DNA of 64,000 bases from Bacteroidota bacterium (GTDB taxonomy: Bacteria > Bacteroidota > Bacteroidia > Cytophagales > Cyclobacteriaceae): the NCBI GenBank assembly GCA_016866235.1, contig VGMW01000005.1, forward strand, positions 150,007-214,006. Reading direction: 5' to 3'. Each line of letters begins with the position of its first letter. Position 1 is the stretch's first letter. The notes beneath the pieces are model-generated. The model was given only the letters and a program-made list of their open reading frames with translations, made no database searches and was not told the origin of the DNA. Made by a program: the position numbers and the translations under genes. Positions 35,201-43,834 of this stretch are shown one piece after another.

Positions 35201-36829
35201 TTAAGTTGCCAGGGGTGGCCCACCCGGAATACTGATTTGATTTCGCTTGGTTTTATAACGGTATTTCTCTGCCGTAAATGTGGCTGTCCGGTATTCTCCC
35301 ATAAAAATGTTACCTGTGATTTTGCCACCGGAAACAGAGCCATAGAAAAGGAAGGGTACAAAGTCGCCTTCAGGATTCTCGACGCTTCTCAATTTTAGCT
35401 GATCGCCTTCTAGGGTACCCATAACCTCACGTGTTGAAAAACGTCCGCGATGAATGCCGTGGATCCAATTGCCATCCTGCTCCAGTTGGAAGTCATGCTT
35501 CTCCTCACTGCTAAAAAACTTTATGGTCACTTCCCACTTTCCATCCAGTTTTGTTCCCGGTGCCTGCATGGCAGTGGGTTTGGGTTCACGCTTTTTGGTG
35601 AGCACTTCAAACATACGGTCGGCCACTACTTTATCGTTGCCGGGCTGCATTTGTCCTGTGGTGATTTGAATGGTTGTTTTGCCGTTGCTGCTTTCAGCGC
35701 CGACTGCAATCCTGGGTTTGGTTCTACCCAGTTCTTCCGCGATGTCTTCTGCTGTTGCATTGAATTTTTCAGGATCCCAGGTTACATTTAAAACCGGTGA
35801 TTTGTTTGACAATTCGGTTGGTTCGAAAATGGAACAACTAACGCCGCCTACAGTTGAAAGCTTCCTGGATATATTGTTGAGCCATCCGATCCATGTTTTC
35901 CATTCTCCAGCATGGTCGCGTTTCTTCCAGGTTTCCACGGCTGCGAGCATTCCGATCATTTCTTCTCTTCCAACTTTATTGTCTCTTCCTGGACCATGGT
36001 GTGGTGAACTTGCCTGCCAGGCGGACATTAGAATATCTTTTTGTCCAAGGAGCAGACCGGCACATTGAGGGCCGCAGATGGCTTTCCCTCCTGAGTAGGC
36101 GACGATGTTTGCTCCACGTTGGAGGTGGATGTTGGGTATGGTCAATACCTCGGCGGCGGCATCAACAAGAATAGGTACATTTTTGGGTTTTGCGATTTTA
36201 GCCACATTTTCCACCGACATTGGCTGACCTGGTTCTGATGCACCATAGGCCATCATGTAGATCATGGCTGTACGTTTGTTAATCGCTCTCTCGAGTTCCT
36301 CTAGTGAATTGACGGTGATGATGGTGACGCCGATGTTACGGATGGCATGGTCATAGGAATTTCGTGAATGTTCCGGTACGATTACCTCAGTTTTTTCAAA
36401 ACCCGTTAAATCCGGAATACGAATTAATTTTTCAGGATTACCTCCTGTAACACAAGCGGCGGTAACGTGTTTAAGCGCAGCAGCGCAACCAGCTGAGACC
36501 ATTCCCCATTCCGCTCCGGTTAAATCGGCCAAACGCTGACCGATGCCATCGGCCAATTCATCGTATTGAATAAAATTTTGTGACGCCGCTTCCATAGCTG
36601 CCCGAACTTCCGGCCGTTCAATCGATCCACCGATGATGGTAAAGGTACCCCTGCAGTTGATGACCGGCTCTACGCCGATTGATCTGAAAATATTTTGTTC
36701 CGGTTCCGGCTGCTTTGGATCCAGGGCATTAAAAAATCCCGGAGGTTGGGCGGGAAAAATGTTGGTTGCTGCGGCGGCTCCCGAAATGGGTAGGAGGGCC
36801 AGGCTTCTCAATGAGGTTCGTCTTTTCAT
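35201..36829 (-). CDS. Tat-exported SelA-like PLP enzyme with extra C-terminal domain
   Basis: A 542-residue fold-type I PLP enzyme of the SelA-like/D-glucosaminate ammonia-lyase group. The N-terminus KRRTSLRSLALLPISGAAA fits a twin-arginine signal, which suits export of a folded, cofactor-loaded enzyme. The catalytic core (~50-425) has Asp223 in LVDAAAE for the PLP nitrogen and Lys249 in SGGKAICGPQ for the Schiff base. Residues ~430-530 form an extra beta-rich domain (WEVTIKFFS, GRFSTREVMGTLEG, GKITGNIFMGEYR). True SelA makes Sec-tRNA and would not be exported; relatives such as DgaE remove ammonia from amino-sugar acids. Together with two deacetylases and a sugar dehydrogenase this suggests an ammonia-lyase acting on an aminoaldonate, which is inference. 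Confidence 0.85.
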   Translation of the reverse strand: MKRRTSLRSLALLPISGAAAATNIFPAQPPGFFNALDPKQPEPEQNIFRSIGVEPVINCRGTFTIIGGSIERPEVRAAMEAASQNFIQYDELADGIGQRLADLTGAEWGMVSAGCAAALKHVTAACVTGGNPEKLIRIPDLTGFEKTEVIVPEHSRNSYDHAIRNIGVTIITVNSLEELERAINKRTAMIYMMAYGASEPGQPMSVENVAKIAKPKNVPILVDAAAEVLTIPNIHLQRGANIVAYSGGKAICGPQCAGLLLGQKDILMSAWQASSPHHGPGRDNKVGREEMIGMLAAVETWKKRDHAGEWKTWIGWLNNISRKLSTVGGVSCSIFEPTELSNKSPVLNVTWDPEKFNATAEDIAEELGRTKPRIAVGAESSNGKTTIQITTGQMQPGNDKVVADRMFEVLTKKREPKPTAMQAPGTKLDGKWEVTIKFFSSEEKHDFQLEQDGNWIHGIHRGRFSTREVMGTLEGDQLKLRSVENPEGDFVPFLFYGSVSGGKITGNIFMGEYRTATFTAEKYRYKTKRNQISIPGGPPLAT

Positions 36830-36883
36830 AGAAGTTAATTTCCTTTGAACATTGCGGCATTGTTGTTGGCCGCGTTCAGAAAT

Positions 36884-39800
36884 TTACTTCTTTCCGGTCT
36901 TAATTTCCCTTGTTTTTCCCTTAAAATCTGAAAAGATTACAGTAGCGGTGCCACCAGGAAGCAGCAATCCTCTGGAGCCCGATGATAGGTAAGAATTTCC
37001 TTTAAAAAACTCATACCGGATTTTAGTTCCATCCACTAGTGTAACGGTAGCAACATGCTCATTGGATTGTGGCGTGATAATATCCGTTGATTGGTTGATG
37101 CGGAAAGCCTTCAGGCTACCATTGTTCTGAGAAGCAAGTACCCAGGGTTTACCGGCAACGGTTATCCTAACCAATGCCTTTCCATCCCCATCGACCATAA
37201 AACCCGATTGGTTCACAGAAGTGGATTTTAAATTTCCCTTCCCATCACCTTTCAACATCCACCCAATGGAGGCGTCATCTCTTCCTGAAATAACTTCTGG
37301 GCTATAAGAATTTCCTATGGCCAGTAAATCCGGATTCCCATCGCCATCTAAATCATCGGTGACCATTCCATAAATTGGAGCTGTCTGGGCTTCAAGCGGT
37401 AGTGGCTTCAACTGAAATTTTCCTTCGCCATTATTTTCGAGATAACTATTTTGGAAAGTCTCAGCGCAAACTACATAGGCGTCGTCTAATTCTTCCGGCA
37501 GGAATGATTGCTCAAAGGTTGCTTCAGAAAACACCTTGAAGCTTCTGAATCTTGCTCGCATGGAATTGATTTGATCAATTAGTACGTCCCTTGGGTGACC
37601 GAGATAGTTTTCGCCTTGCACATAGTAACTCATCATGGGATCAATTCTGCCATCACCATTAAAATCTTTTGCATGAATACAAAGGGGTTCATCTGTGCTG
37701 GCTTTGAAATGGCTGTTCATACCGAGATTCCCTGCAAACAGGTCTATATCACCATCCTTGTCTAAATCGCCCGGCACCAGGCTGTTCCACCAACCACGTG
37801 AGGATTTTACTTCTGCTGAGTTTTCGAAGCGGCCCTTTCCGTTGTAATGGATTACGATCGGTGTAAATTCTCCTGCCGTCACCAGATCGGGCCAGCCATC
37901 CTGATTGGCGTCGGTCCATACGGCGGCACAAACCATTCCCTGATCTTTAAGCGTTGGAAAAAATTCTTCAGTTATATCGGTGAAGATGGCCCTACCGTCT
38001 TTCGAATCATTTCGCAGCAACATGCTTCTGGAGGGAAGGGGGTATTCCCGTGGAGAAATTCGTCCTCCCACGAAGACATCCAGGTCTCCATCCAAATCAA
38101 AGTCCGCTGCTGTTGCGCAAGATCCACTGTTTAATTCCGAAGGAAGTGCATTGGGCGCTAAAGAAAATATCCCTTTTCCGTCGTTTAGAAATAATTTATC
38201 CTGATAGAGCGGTGAGCCTTTTTCATGTTCGCTTCCGCCTGCAACGACATACAGGTCTTCATCCTGATCGGAATCTGCGTCAAATAAAAGCAGTCCAAGC
38301 GTTTCTGTAAGGGTATCGGTGGCTGTTAACTGTTGCTCCTTGAATTTGCCGTCTGTTGTCTGGAAGAAAATTTTTATGGTGGATCCGGACGCTGCGCCAA
38401 CCACAAAGTCTTCCAATTGGTCTCCGTTTAAATCCGCGACGGCCAGGCCTGGACCGTTACGTGAATGCATTCTTGGTATGGCTGGCTGAACTTTAAAATC
38501 AATGAACTCATTTTCACGGTGTCTAAAATTTATTCCGGCGTCTGTGGTGACTTCCGTGAACAAAGTTTGTTTGGTTTCAGTGCTTAGATTTTTTGGAGCA
38601 AGTTGAGCGTCTGTGTGGTTTATGACAAGCGTTTTTCCACCCTTCACCTGTTCGAGCTTTTGAATTTTACCATCGGGCCATGTTATGTGGAGGCTATCCA
38701 CCAAGGTGGTTTCCAGTCCAAAGTGTAGAAAAGGCTCTACGGTTGAAAGATAACCTCGCCATGGTGAAAGCATCTGAAACTGTTGAAGTCCGCCTTGAAA
38801 CATCCTCACCTTCACGCCATAACCATTTCGGTTGTTTTGTGTTCCATTGAATTTAAGCCTTAAGAACTTTTTTTCTATTGTTTCTCCATCCTTATAAAGC
38901 CTATTCTCCATGATGGTTGCCTCCTCGTCTATGTTGTTGATTACCAGATCCAGATCGCCATCGTTGTCCAGATCGCCGTAAGCAGCACCGTTGGAATAAG
39001 TTGGGAAATCAAACCCCCACGATTTGGTTTCGTCTGTGAAGGTTAGGTCCTTATTGTTTCGGTAGATGTAGTTTGAAAGTTTTACACCTGGAATTTTATT
39101 CAGTAAATCCTGTCGCTCCTTTTTAGTGGCAGCTGGCAGCCCCATGGTTTGCCCTTCTTCACCATAAACAATGAAATCCTGGTTGGTGATGTCCTTACCA
39201 TAGCCATTGGAAATAAAAAGGTCTTTCCATCCGTCGTGGTCGAAGTCCGCCAACAGTGCACTCCAGCTCCATTCTGTTGCCTCCATTCCTGCGAGTTGAC
39301 CGATGTCGCTGAAGGTTCCATTACCATTGTTCAATTGCAATGTATTTCGAATGTATTGTGGTTCGTAACCAAGTCGCAGCCCTTTTTCAAACTCATCGTA
39401 GTTGTTGCCCCTTGGCGTTAATTTCCACCGCTTGTTGTCTTCCGGCAGCATGTCCACCACCACAATATCGACCAGGCCGTCATTGTTGTAATCTGCAACA
39501 TCATTTCCCATGGCGTTAAAGGTCTGATGCTTAAGCAGTTTTGAGGCCTGATTGGTAAAGGTTCCATTTTGATTGTTGATCCAGATCAGATCATTGCTCA
39601 AAAAGTCGTTCGACACATAGACATCCGGCCAGCCATCTTCATTGATGTCGCATACGTTCACACCGAGACCAAAGCCTTCAATCAGAATGCCGGCTTCTCG
39701 TGAAACTTCTGTAAAAGTATTGTTGCCGTTGTTTCTAAAAAGTTTGTCGGTTGAGTAGGCCTCGCCATTGGTCATTCTTGGTCTCGACATGTTGCGGCTG

Positions 39801-40408
39801 TAGTTCACAAAAGAATTGCGCAGCATGTATACATCAAGGTCACCGTCGAGGTCGTAATCGATCATGGCCGTGTGAACACCGAACCCCCGGTCATCGAGGC
39901 CATAGGCTGCGGCAGATTCAGTGAATGTCAGATTTCCATTGTTGATGAAGAGAAGGTTATTGCGTTGCTCTTCGGGGGTGAACCGGTTGCCACCCACAGA
40001 GAGAAAAATATCGAGGTGTCCGTCCTGATTAAAGTCCGCCATGGTTACACCATTGGCCCAGGTTTTGGTCGTGGTGCCTGATTTTTCGGTGATGTCTTCG
40101 AACTGCATGTTCCCACGGTTGAGGTATAATTTGCTGCTCACCATGTTGCCGGTGAAAAACAAATCCTGCAGTCCATCATTATTAATATCACCAATGGCAA
40201 CTCCGGCGCCATTGTACATGTATTCAAAGTCTATGACCGAAAGCGTATCGCCATGTTCAATGCGGTTGTTGAAATGAATTCCGGTTGTGTTCGAATCCAA
40301 TCGTTTGAATAATGTTTCTTTTTTTGCCCCGCAGGAACTCAAAAGAATTGCCATTACCATCAGGTAAAGTGAAAATCGGAATGAAACTGAATCAATCGGA
40401 AGTCGCAT
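36884..40408 (-). CDS. Giant FG-GAP/VCBS lipoprotein with UnbV/ASPIC domain, copy 1
   Basis: A 1174-residue lipoprotein (start at the ATG at 40408 preferred over a TTG at 40423; signal ends in LLSSC). It consists of many FG-GAP/VCBS-type repeats carrying calcium-binding DxDxDG-like loops (for example DINNDGLQD, DFNQDGHLD, DYDLDGDLD) arranged as a beta-propeller. In the middle lies an ASPIC/UnbV domain (NRNGYGVKVRM, HITWPDGK). Such proteins are abundant on Bacteroidota surfaces and next to SusC/D pairs and are presumed to bind ligand or partner proteins; no enzymatic activity is established. It is preceded by a paralog 30 bases upstream, and followed by the PLP enzyme gene. Confidence 0.9.
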   Translation of the reverse strand: MRLPIDSVSFRFSLYLMVMAILLSSCGAKKETLFKRLDSNTTGIHFNNRIEHGDTLSVIDFEYMYNGAGVAIGDINNDGLQDLFFTGNMVSSKLYLNRGNMQFEDITEKSGTTTKTWANGVTMADFNQDGHLDIFLSVGGNRFTPEEQRNNLLFINNGNLTFTESAAAYGLDDRGFGVHTAMIDYDLDGDLDVYMLRNSFVNYSRNMSRPRMTNGEAYSTDKLFRNNGNNTFTEVSREAGILIEGFGLGVNVCDINEDGWPDVYVSNDFLSNDLIWINNQNGTFTNQASKLLKHQTFNAMGNDVADYNNDGLVDIVVVDMLPEDNKRWKLTPRGNNYDEFEKGLRLGYEPQYIRNTLQLNNGNGTFSDIGQLAGMEATEWSWSALLADFDHDGWKDLFISNGYGKDITNQDFIVYGEEGQTMGLPAATKKERQDLLNKIPGVKLSNYIYRNNKDLTFTDETKSWGFDFPTYSNGAAYGDLDNDGDLDLVINNIDEEATIMENRLYKDGETIEKKFLRLKFNGTQNNRNGYGVKVRMFQGGLQQFQMLSPWRGYLSTVEPFLHFGLETTLVDSLHITWPDGKIQKLEQVKGGKTLVINHTDAQLAPKNLSTETKQTLFTEVTTDAGINFRHRENEFIDFKVQPAIPRMHSRNGPGLAVADLNGDQLEDFVVGAASGSTIKIFFQTTDGKFKEQQLTATDTLTETLGLLLFDADSDQDEDLYVVAGGSEHEKGSPLYQDKLFLNDGKGIFSLAPNALPSELNSGSCATAADFDLDGDLDVFVGGRISPREYPLPSRSMLLRNDSKDGRAIFTDITEEFFPTLKDQGMVCAAVWTDANQDGWPDLVTAGEFTPIVIHYNGKGRFENSAEVKSSRGWWNSLVPGDLDKDGDIDLFAGNLGMNSHFKASTDEPLCIHAKDFNGDGRIDPMMSYYVQGENYLGHPRDVLIDQINSMRARFRSFKVFSEATFEQSFLPEELDDAYVVCAETFQNSYLENNGEGKFQLKPLPLEAQTAPIYGMVTDDLDGDGNPDLLAIGNSYSPEVISGRDDASIGWMLKGDGKGNLKSTSVNQSGFMVDGDGKALVRITVAGKPWVLASQNNGSLKAFRINQSTDIITPQSNEHVATVTLVDGTKIRYEFFKGNSYLSSGSRGLLLPGGTATVIFSDFKGKTREIKTGKK

Positions 40409-40438
40409 TTTCGGAGCAATCAAAATTTCTTTCGTCGC

Positions 40439-43400
40439 TTAATGGGTTGGTTTAAATATTTTAGGCTGCTTACCGGTTTCAGCGGAAATCAGAATAGGGC
40501 CTGTAGCGGTCTTTATCCAGCTGAGGCTTCGGGTATCGCCCATGAGTTTAAGATTGGAGCTTGTGTATGGTGCTAAGGTGAAATTTCCCTGTCCGTCATT
40601 AATCAATACTTGTCCGTGGTTGGCATCGCTTTTTCCAATTCTGACGCGAGCATAGGTTTCGTTGCCGGCCATAATTAAATCCAGGTCATTGTCCTGATCG
40701 ATGTCTGCTGCGACCATGGCATGAATTGGTGAGAACTGAACTGCTTTTGGAAGCTGTTTTTTGATCAGCTTGCCATTCTTGTTTTCAAGGTATATGGTCT
40801 CAAGTTCCTCCGCAACCAAAGTGTTGGCGCCATCGAGTTCTTCCGGTTTGAAGATATTTTCTAAGGTTGCCTGGGCGTAAGAATTATAGTCTGGAAACCT
40901 AGGTTTAAGTTGTGTGATTTGGGTAAGGGCTTCATCCCGGCTGGCATATGGATAGGAGATGTCTCCGATGTAATAACAAAAGAAGGGATCGACTTGTCCG
41001 TCTTGATTGAAATCCTTGTAAACCAGGGTGGCTGGTTTTTCACGACTTACCTTAAACTGGTTGTTGCTTCCATAGTTTCCGGCAATTAAATCCTGGTCTC
41101 CGTCATTGTCAAAGTCGCCGGATAATAAAGTATTCCACCAGCCGGTTAAGGATTCAGGAAGAAGGTTATTGGCTGATTGGAGTTGACCATTTTGGTTAAT
41201 CCAAATGGAAAGGTTGTTCCATTCACCGGCAGTGACCAGATCCTGACGGCCGTCACCATTCAGATCTGTTGCGATTGCATCGCATATCATTCCGGTAAAT
41301 TGATTCGCTTCCGATGGTGTAAAGACCCCTTTTCCATTGTTGATGAGCAGCTGATGGGTTGGTGGTTCAGGCCAGCTGCCCGGGGTTAATCTGCTGGCGA
41401 TAAAAAGATCGGAATCGCCGTCTTTTTCTACATCCAAGACTGCGACAGCAGAGCCGGAGTAATAGGCTTTAGGAAGATTTGAAGTCGTCAATGCAAAATT
41501 TCCTTTACCATCGTTGATGTAAAGCCTGTCCTGAAGTAAAGGATCGTTGGTGTTGAAATTATAACCTCCACTTACAACAATTAAGTCAAGATCACCATCG
41601 CCATCGGCATCAAATAATTCAGCATCCTCATCCTGATGCTCTTTATCTGATTCAAATGAAGTTTGCGTGGACTCTCTGAAGTTGCCTTCAGCAGTTTGTA
41701 AGAATAGTGTGCCTGGCTGATGTTGTGGACCACAGAAATAAACATCAGTTAATCCATCTCCATTGACATCACCTTGTGCTGTTTTCGGTCCCGAGTAGGA
41801 GAATAGCCTGGGCAGCAGCACTTGTCGTTTGAAGTCGTTGGTGTCTGCAGGATGATGGATCCATGGAAAATGAGTGGATTCTGCGAATAAATATTTTTCA
41901 GTGGTTTTGGTTTTGGACTTTACAGTCCATGGTTGGTTTGACTGGAATGAAGGTGCGATGCTGTTCTCTTGAATGTTTTTGATTGAGGTTGTGCTTAGAT
42001 CCGGCCAGGTTATCGTAACGGAGTCAATTTTTTCTCCACCGGTACCAAAAATCATAGGTGTTAACATGGACGATTGAAATCCACGGTATGGAGAAAACTC
42101 CTGGATTTGCTGTTTAGTGCCCTGGTGAACTGCGACACGGGTGTGCAGTACATTTTTCCCTTTGTTGGCGGCCAGTAAATCAACTTTGAAGAATTTATTT
42201 TGATGTTGCTGGGCAGCGGTATTCATTAAAATAACAGCCGGTTCATTCATTGAATTGATGATGAGATCTGGATCATTGTCGTTGTCCAAATCGGCTACAG
42301 CGGCGCCATTTGATTTGAATATTCTGCTGAGCCCCCAATCTTCATTGGCCCTTGAAAAGGTTAAGTCTCCGTTGTTTTTATAAAGGATATTGCCAACGTG
42401 GATGGGTGGCATGGCGTTGATTATTTGGTCAACGGTTGTTCTTTCTCCTGTTTGGTTTGATCTGATTTTAGCATCAACGGTGTATTTAAGGAACTGCATG
42501 TTGGTGTAATCCTTCTCGTAACCATTTCCGATAAAAAGATCCTTGAAGCCATCTCCGTCGAAATCGGAAAAAAGTGCTGACCAGCTCCAGTCTGAGTTGG
42601 AGATACCCGCGTACTGTCCTATTTCGGAAAATGTTCCATCTCCGTTATTAAGGTGCAGCATGTTGCGCATGGTCTGGTGGTGGAAACCTGATTCAACCAG
42701 AATTCGATACTTATCGTAGTTGTCGTCGCCGGAAGAAAGTTTGATTCTTTCGTTCGACTCAGGCAGCATGTCAAGTGTTAGGATGTCGGTTAAACCGTCG
42801 TTGTTAACGTCTGCGATGTCTGAGCCCATGGAGAATAGGGACACATGTCCGGTGGCATCGCGAATGGTGTTGAGGAAGGTTCCATTTTGTTGGTTGATGA
42901 AGAGGTAATCCTCCTCATTGAAGTCATTAGAGATGTAAACGTCCGGCCAGCCATCGTTATTGACATCTGCAATAGCCAGACCAAGACCAAAGCTCAAAAC
43001 GTTTCCGGAAATACCTGAGGCCTTCGTTGATTCAGTGAACTTGCCATTTTCATTTTTGTACAACCTCGTTTGAAAGCGTGGTTCTTCCTGGTTTTTCAGG
43101 TTGGTTAACAATCGGTTGAAGCCTGCGTATCGCGGAAGGGAGTGGTTCAGAACCAATAAATCCTTGTCGCCGTCCTTGTCATAGTCCAGGAATGCAGCGC
43201 CGGTGGAGTAGGAGTCGTCCGCTATTCCGTAGGCTTGCGCCTGTTCTGTAAAGGTGAGGTTGCCATTGTTGATAAACAAAAGGTTCCTGCGAAGGGTTGA
43301 GTCGCTCATTGCGGAACGACAGACGTAGAGGTCGGGGAAGCCGTCCAGGTTAATGTCTTCTACGGTAACACCGGTTTTCCAGCCTATGGGCACGGCAACG

Positions 43401-43708
43401 CCTGCCTGGCTTGTGATGTCCTCAAATTTCAGGTTCCCCTTGTTGAGGTACAGTTTATTTTCCACCATGTTACCGGTGAAATAGATGTCTTGCAGACCAT
43501 CGAGGTTGAAATCCGCTACAGCAACTCCGCCGCCATTGAAATAATAGGGATAGTTGAGAACGTTGTTGTCTTCCGTTTGCGTCACGGTATTGCTAAATCC
43601 AATTCCGGTGGATTCGGGTGTCAGCTCCTCAAAAAGTGAGGCATTTTTAGTGCAGGCAACTGTTACCAGTACTAAGGATGCGAGGAGTATTTTGGTCGTG
43701 ATCTTCAA
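40439..43708 (-). CDS. Giant FG-GAP/VCBS lipoprotein with UnbV-like segment, copy 2
   Basis: A 1089-residue lipoprotein (signal ends in LVTVAC, Cys19) with the same layout as copy 1: FG-GAP/VCBS repeats with DxNxDG loops (DFNLDGLQD, DINLDGFPD, DYDKDGDKD), an ASPIC/UnbV-like segment that has kept VTITWPD but lost the usual GxG opening, and a second set of repeats. The shared order of short peptides, such as GDLTFS or NGDGTFSEIGQ, shows descent from one ancestor. It is the first gene behind a separate promoter and terminator, so it opens the operon that ends with the fucosidase. Confidence 0.9.
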   Translation of the reverse strand: MKITTKILLASLVLVTVACTKNASLFEELTPESTGIGFSNTVTQTEDNNVLNYPYYFNGGGVAVADFNLDGLQDIYFTGNMVENKLYLNKGNLKFEDITSQAGVAVPIGWKTGVTVEDINLDGFPDLYVCRSAMSDSTLRRNLLFINNGNLTFTEQAQAYGIADDSYSTGAAFLDYDKDGDKDLLVLNHSLPRYAGFNRLLTNLKNQEEPRFQTRLYKNENGKFTESTKASGISGNVLSFGLGLAIADVNNDGWPDVYISNDFNEEDYLFINQQNGTFLNTIRDATGHVSLFSMGSDIADVNNDGLTDILTLDMLPESNERIKLSSGDDNYDKYRILVESGFHHQTMRNMLHLNNGDGTFSEIGQYAGISNSDWSWSALFSDFDGDGFKDLFIGNGYEKDYTNMQFLKYTVDAKIRSNQTGERTTVDQIINAMPPIHVGNILYKNNGDLTFSRANEDWGLSRIFKSNGAAVADLDNDNDPDLIINSMNEPAVILMNTAAQQHQNKFFKVDLLAANKGKNVLHTRVAVHQGTKQQIQEFSPYRGFQSSMLTPMIFGTGGEKIDSVTITWPDLSTTSIKNIQENSIAPSFQSNQPWTVKSKTKTTEKYLFAESTHFPWIHHPADTNDFKRQVLLPRLFSYSGPKTAQGDVNGDGLTDVYFCGPQHQPGTLFLQTAEGNFRESTQTSFESDKEHQDEDAELFDADGDGDLDLIVVSGGYNFNTNDPLLQDRLYINDGKGNFALTTSNLPKAYYSGSAVAVLDVEKDGDSDLFIASRLTPGSWPEPPTHQLLINNGKGVFTPSEANQFTGMICDAIATDLNGDGRQDLVTAGEWNNLSIWINQNGQLQSANNLLPESLTGWWNTLLSGDFDNDGDQDLIAGNYGSNNQFKVSREKPATLVYKDFNQDGQVDPFFCYYIGDISYPYASRDEALTQITQLKPRFPDYNSYAQATLENIFKPEELDGANTLVAEELETIYLENKNGKLIKKQLPKAVQFSPIHAMVAADIDQDNDLDLIMAGNETYARVRIGKSDANHGQVLINDGQGNFTLAPYTSSNLKLMGDTRSLSWIKTATGPILISAETGKQPKIFKPTH

Positions 43709-43726
43709 GGAATAATGTTAAGCCGC

Positions 43727-43734
43727 CAAAAATA
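43727..43734 (-). promoter_or_regulatory. -7 promoter element (TATTTTTG) opening the FG-GAP-to-fucosidase operon
   Basis: On the minus strand TATTTTTG fits TAnnTTTG exactly and lies 18 bases before the ATG of the second FG-GAP gene and after the susCD terminator. No clear TTTG lies at the usual upstream distance. Confidence 0.5.
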
Positions 43735-43780
43735 CAAAGATTCAAAGGTTGGGAGGGGTAAATGATGCTAAGGCTTGGGC

Positions 43781-43814
43781 AAAAAAAAGAGGGCCGGAAT
43801 TGCTCCCGGCCCTC
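43781..43814 (-). terminator. Terminator of the susC-susD transcript
   Basis: Minus-strand hairpin with a 9-bp G+C-rich stem (GAGGGCCGG/CCGGCCCTC, 43789-43797 with 43806-43814) and an 8-base loop, followed by a run of eight T. It separates susCD from the downstream FG-GAP operon. Confidence 0.92.
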
Positions 43815-43834
43815 GATTTAAAACCGCTTAAAGA

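Noticed and set aside
36884..43708. Repeated DxDxDG coding units seen as possible CRISPR or DNA repeats
   Set aside because: They are degenerate protein-level FG-GAP repeats with no constant spacers.
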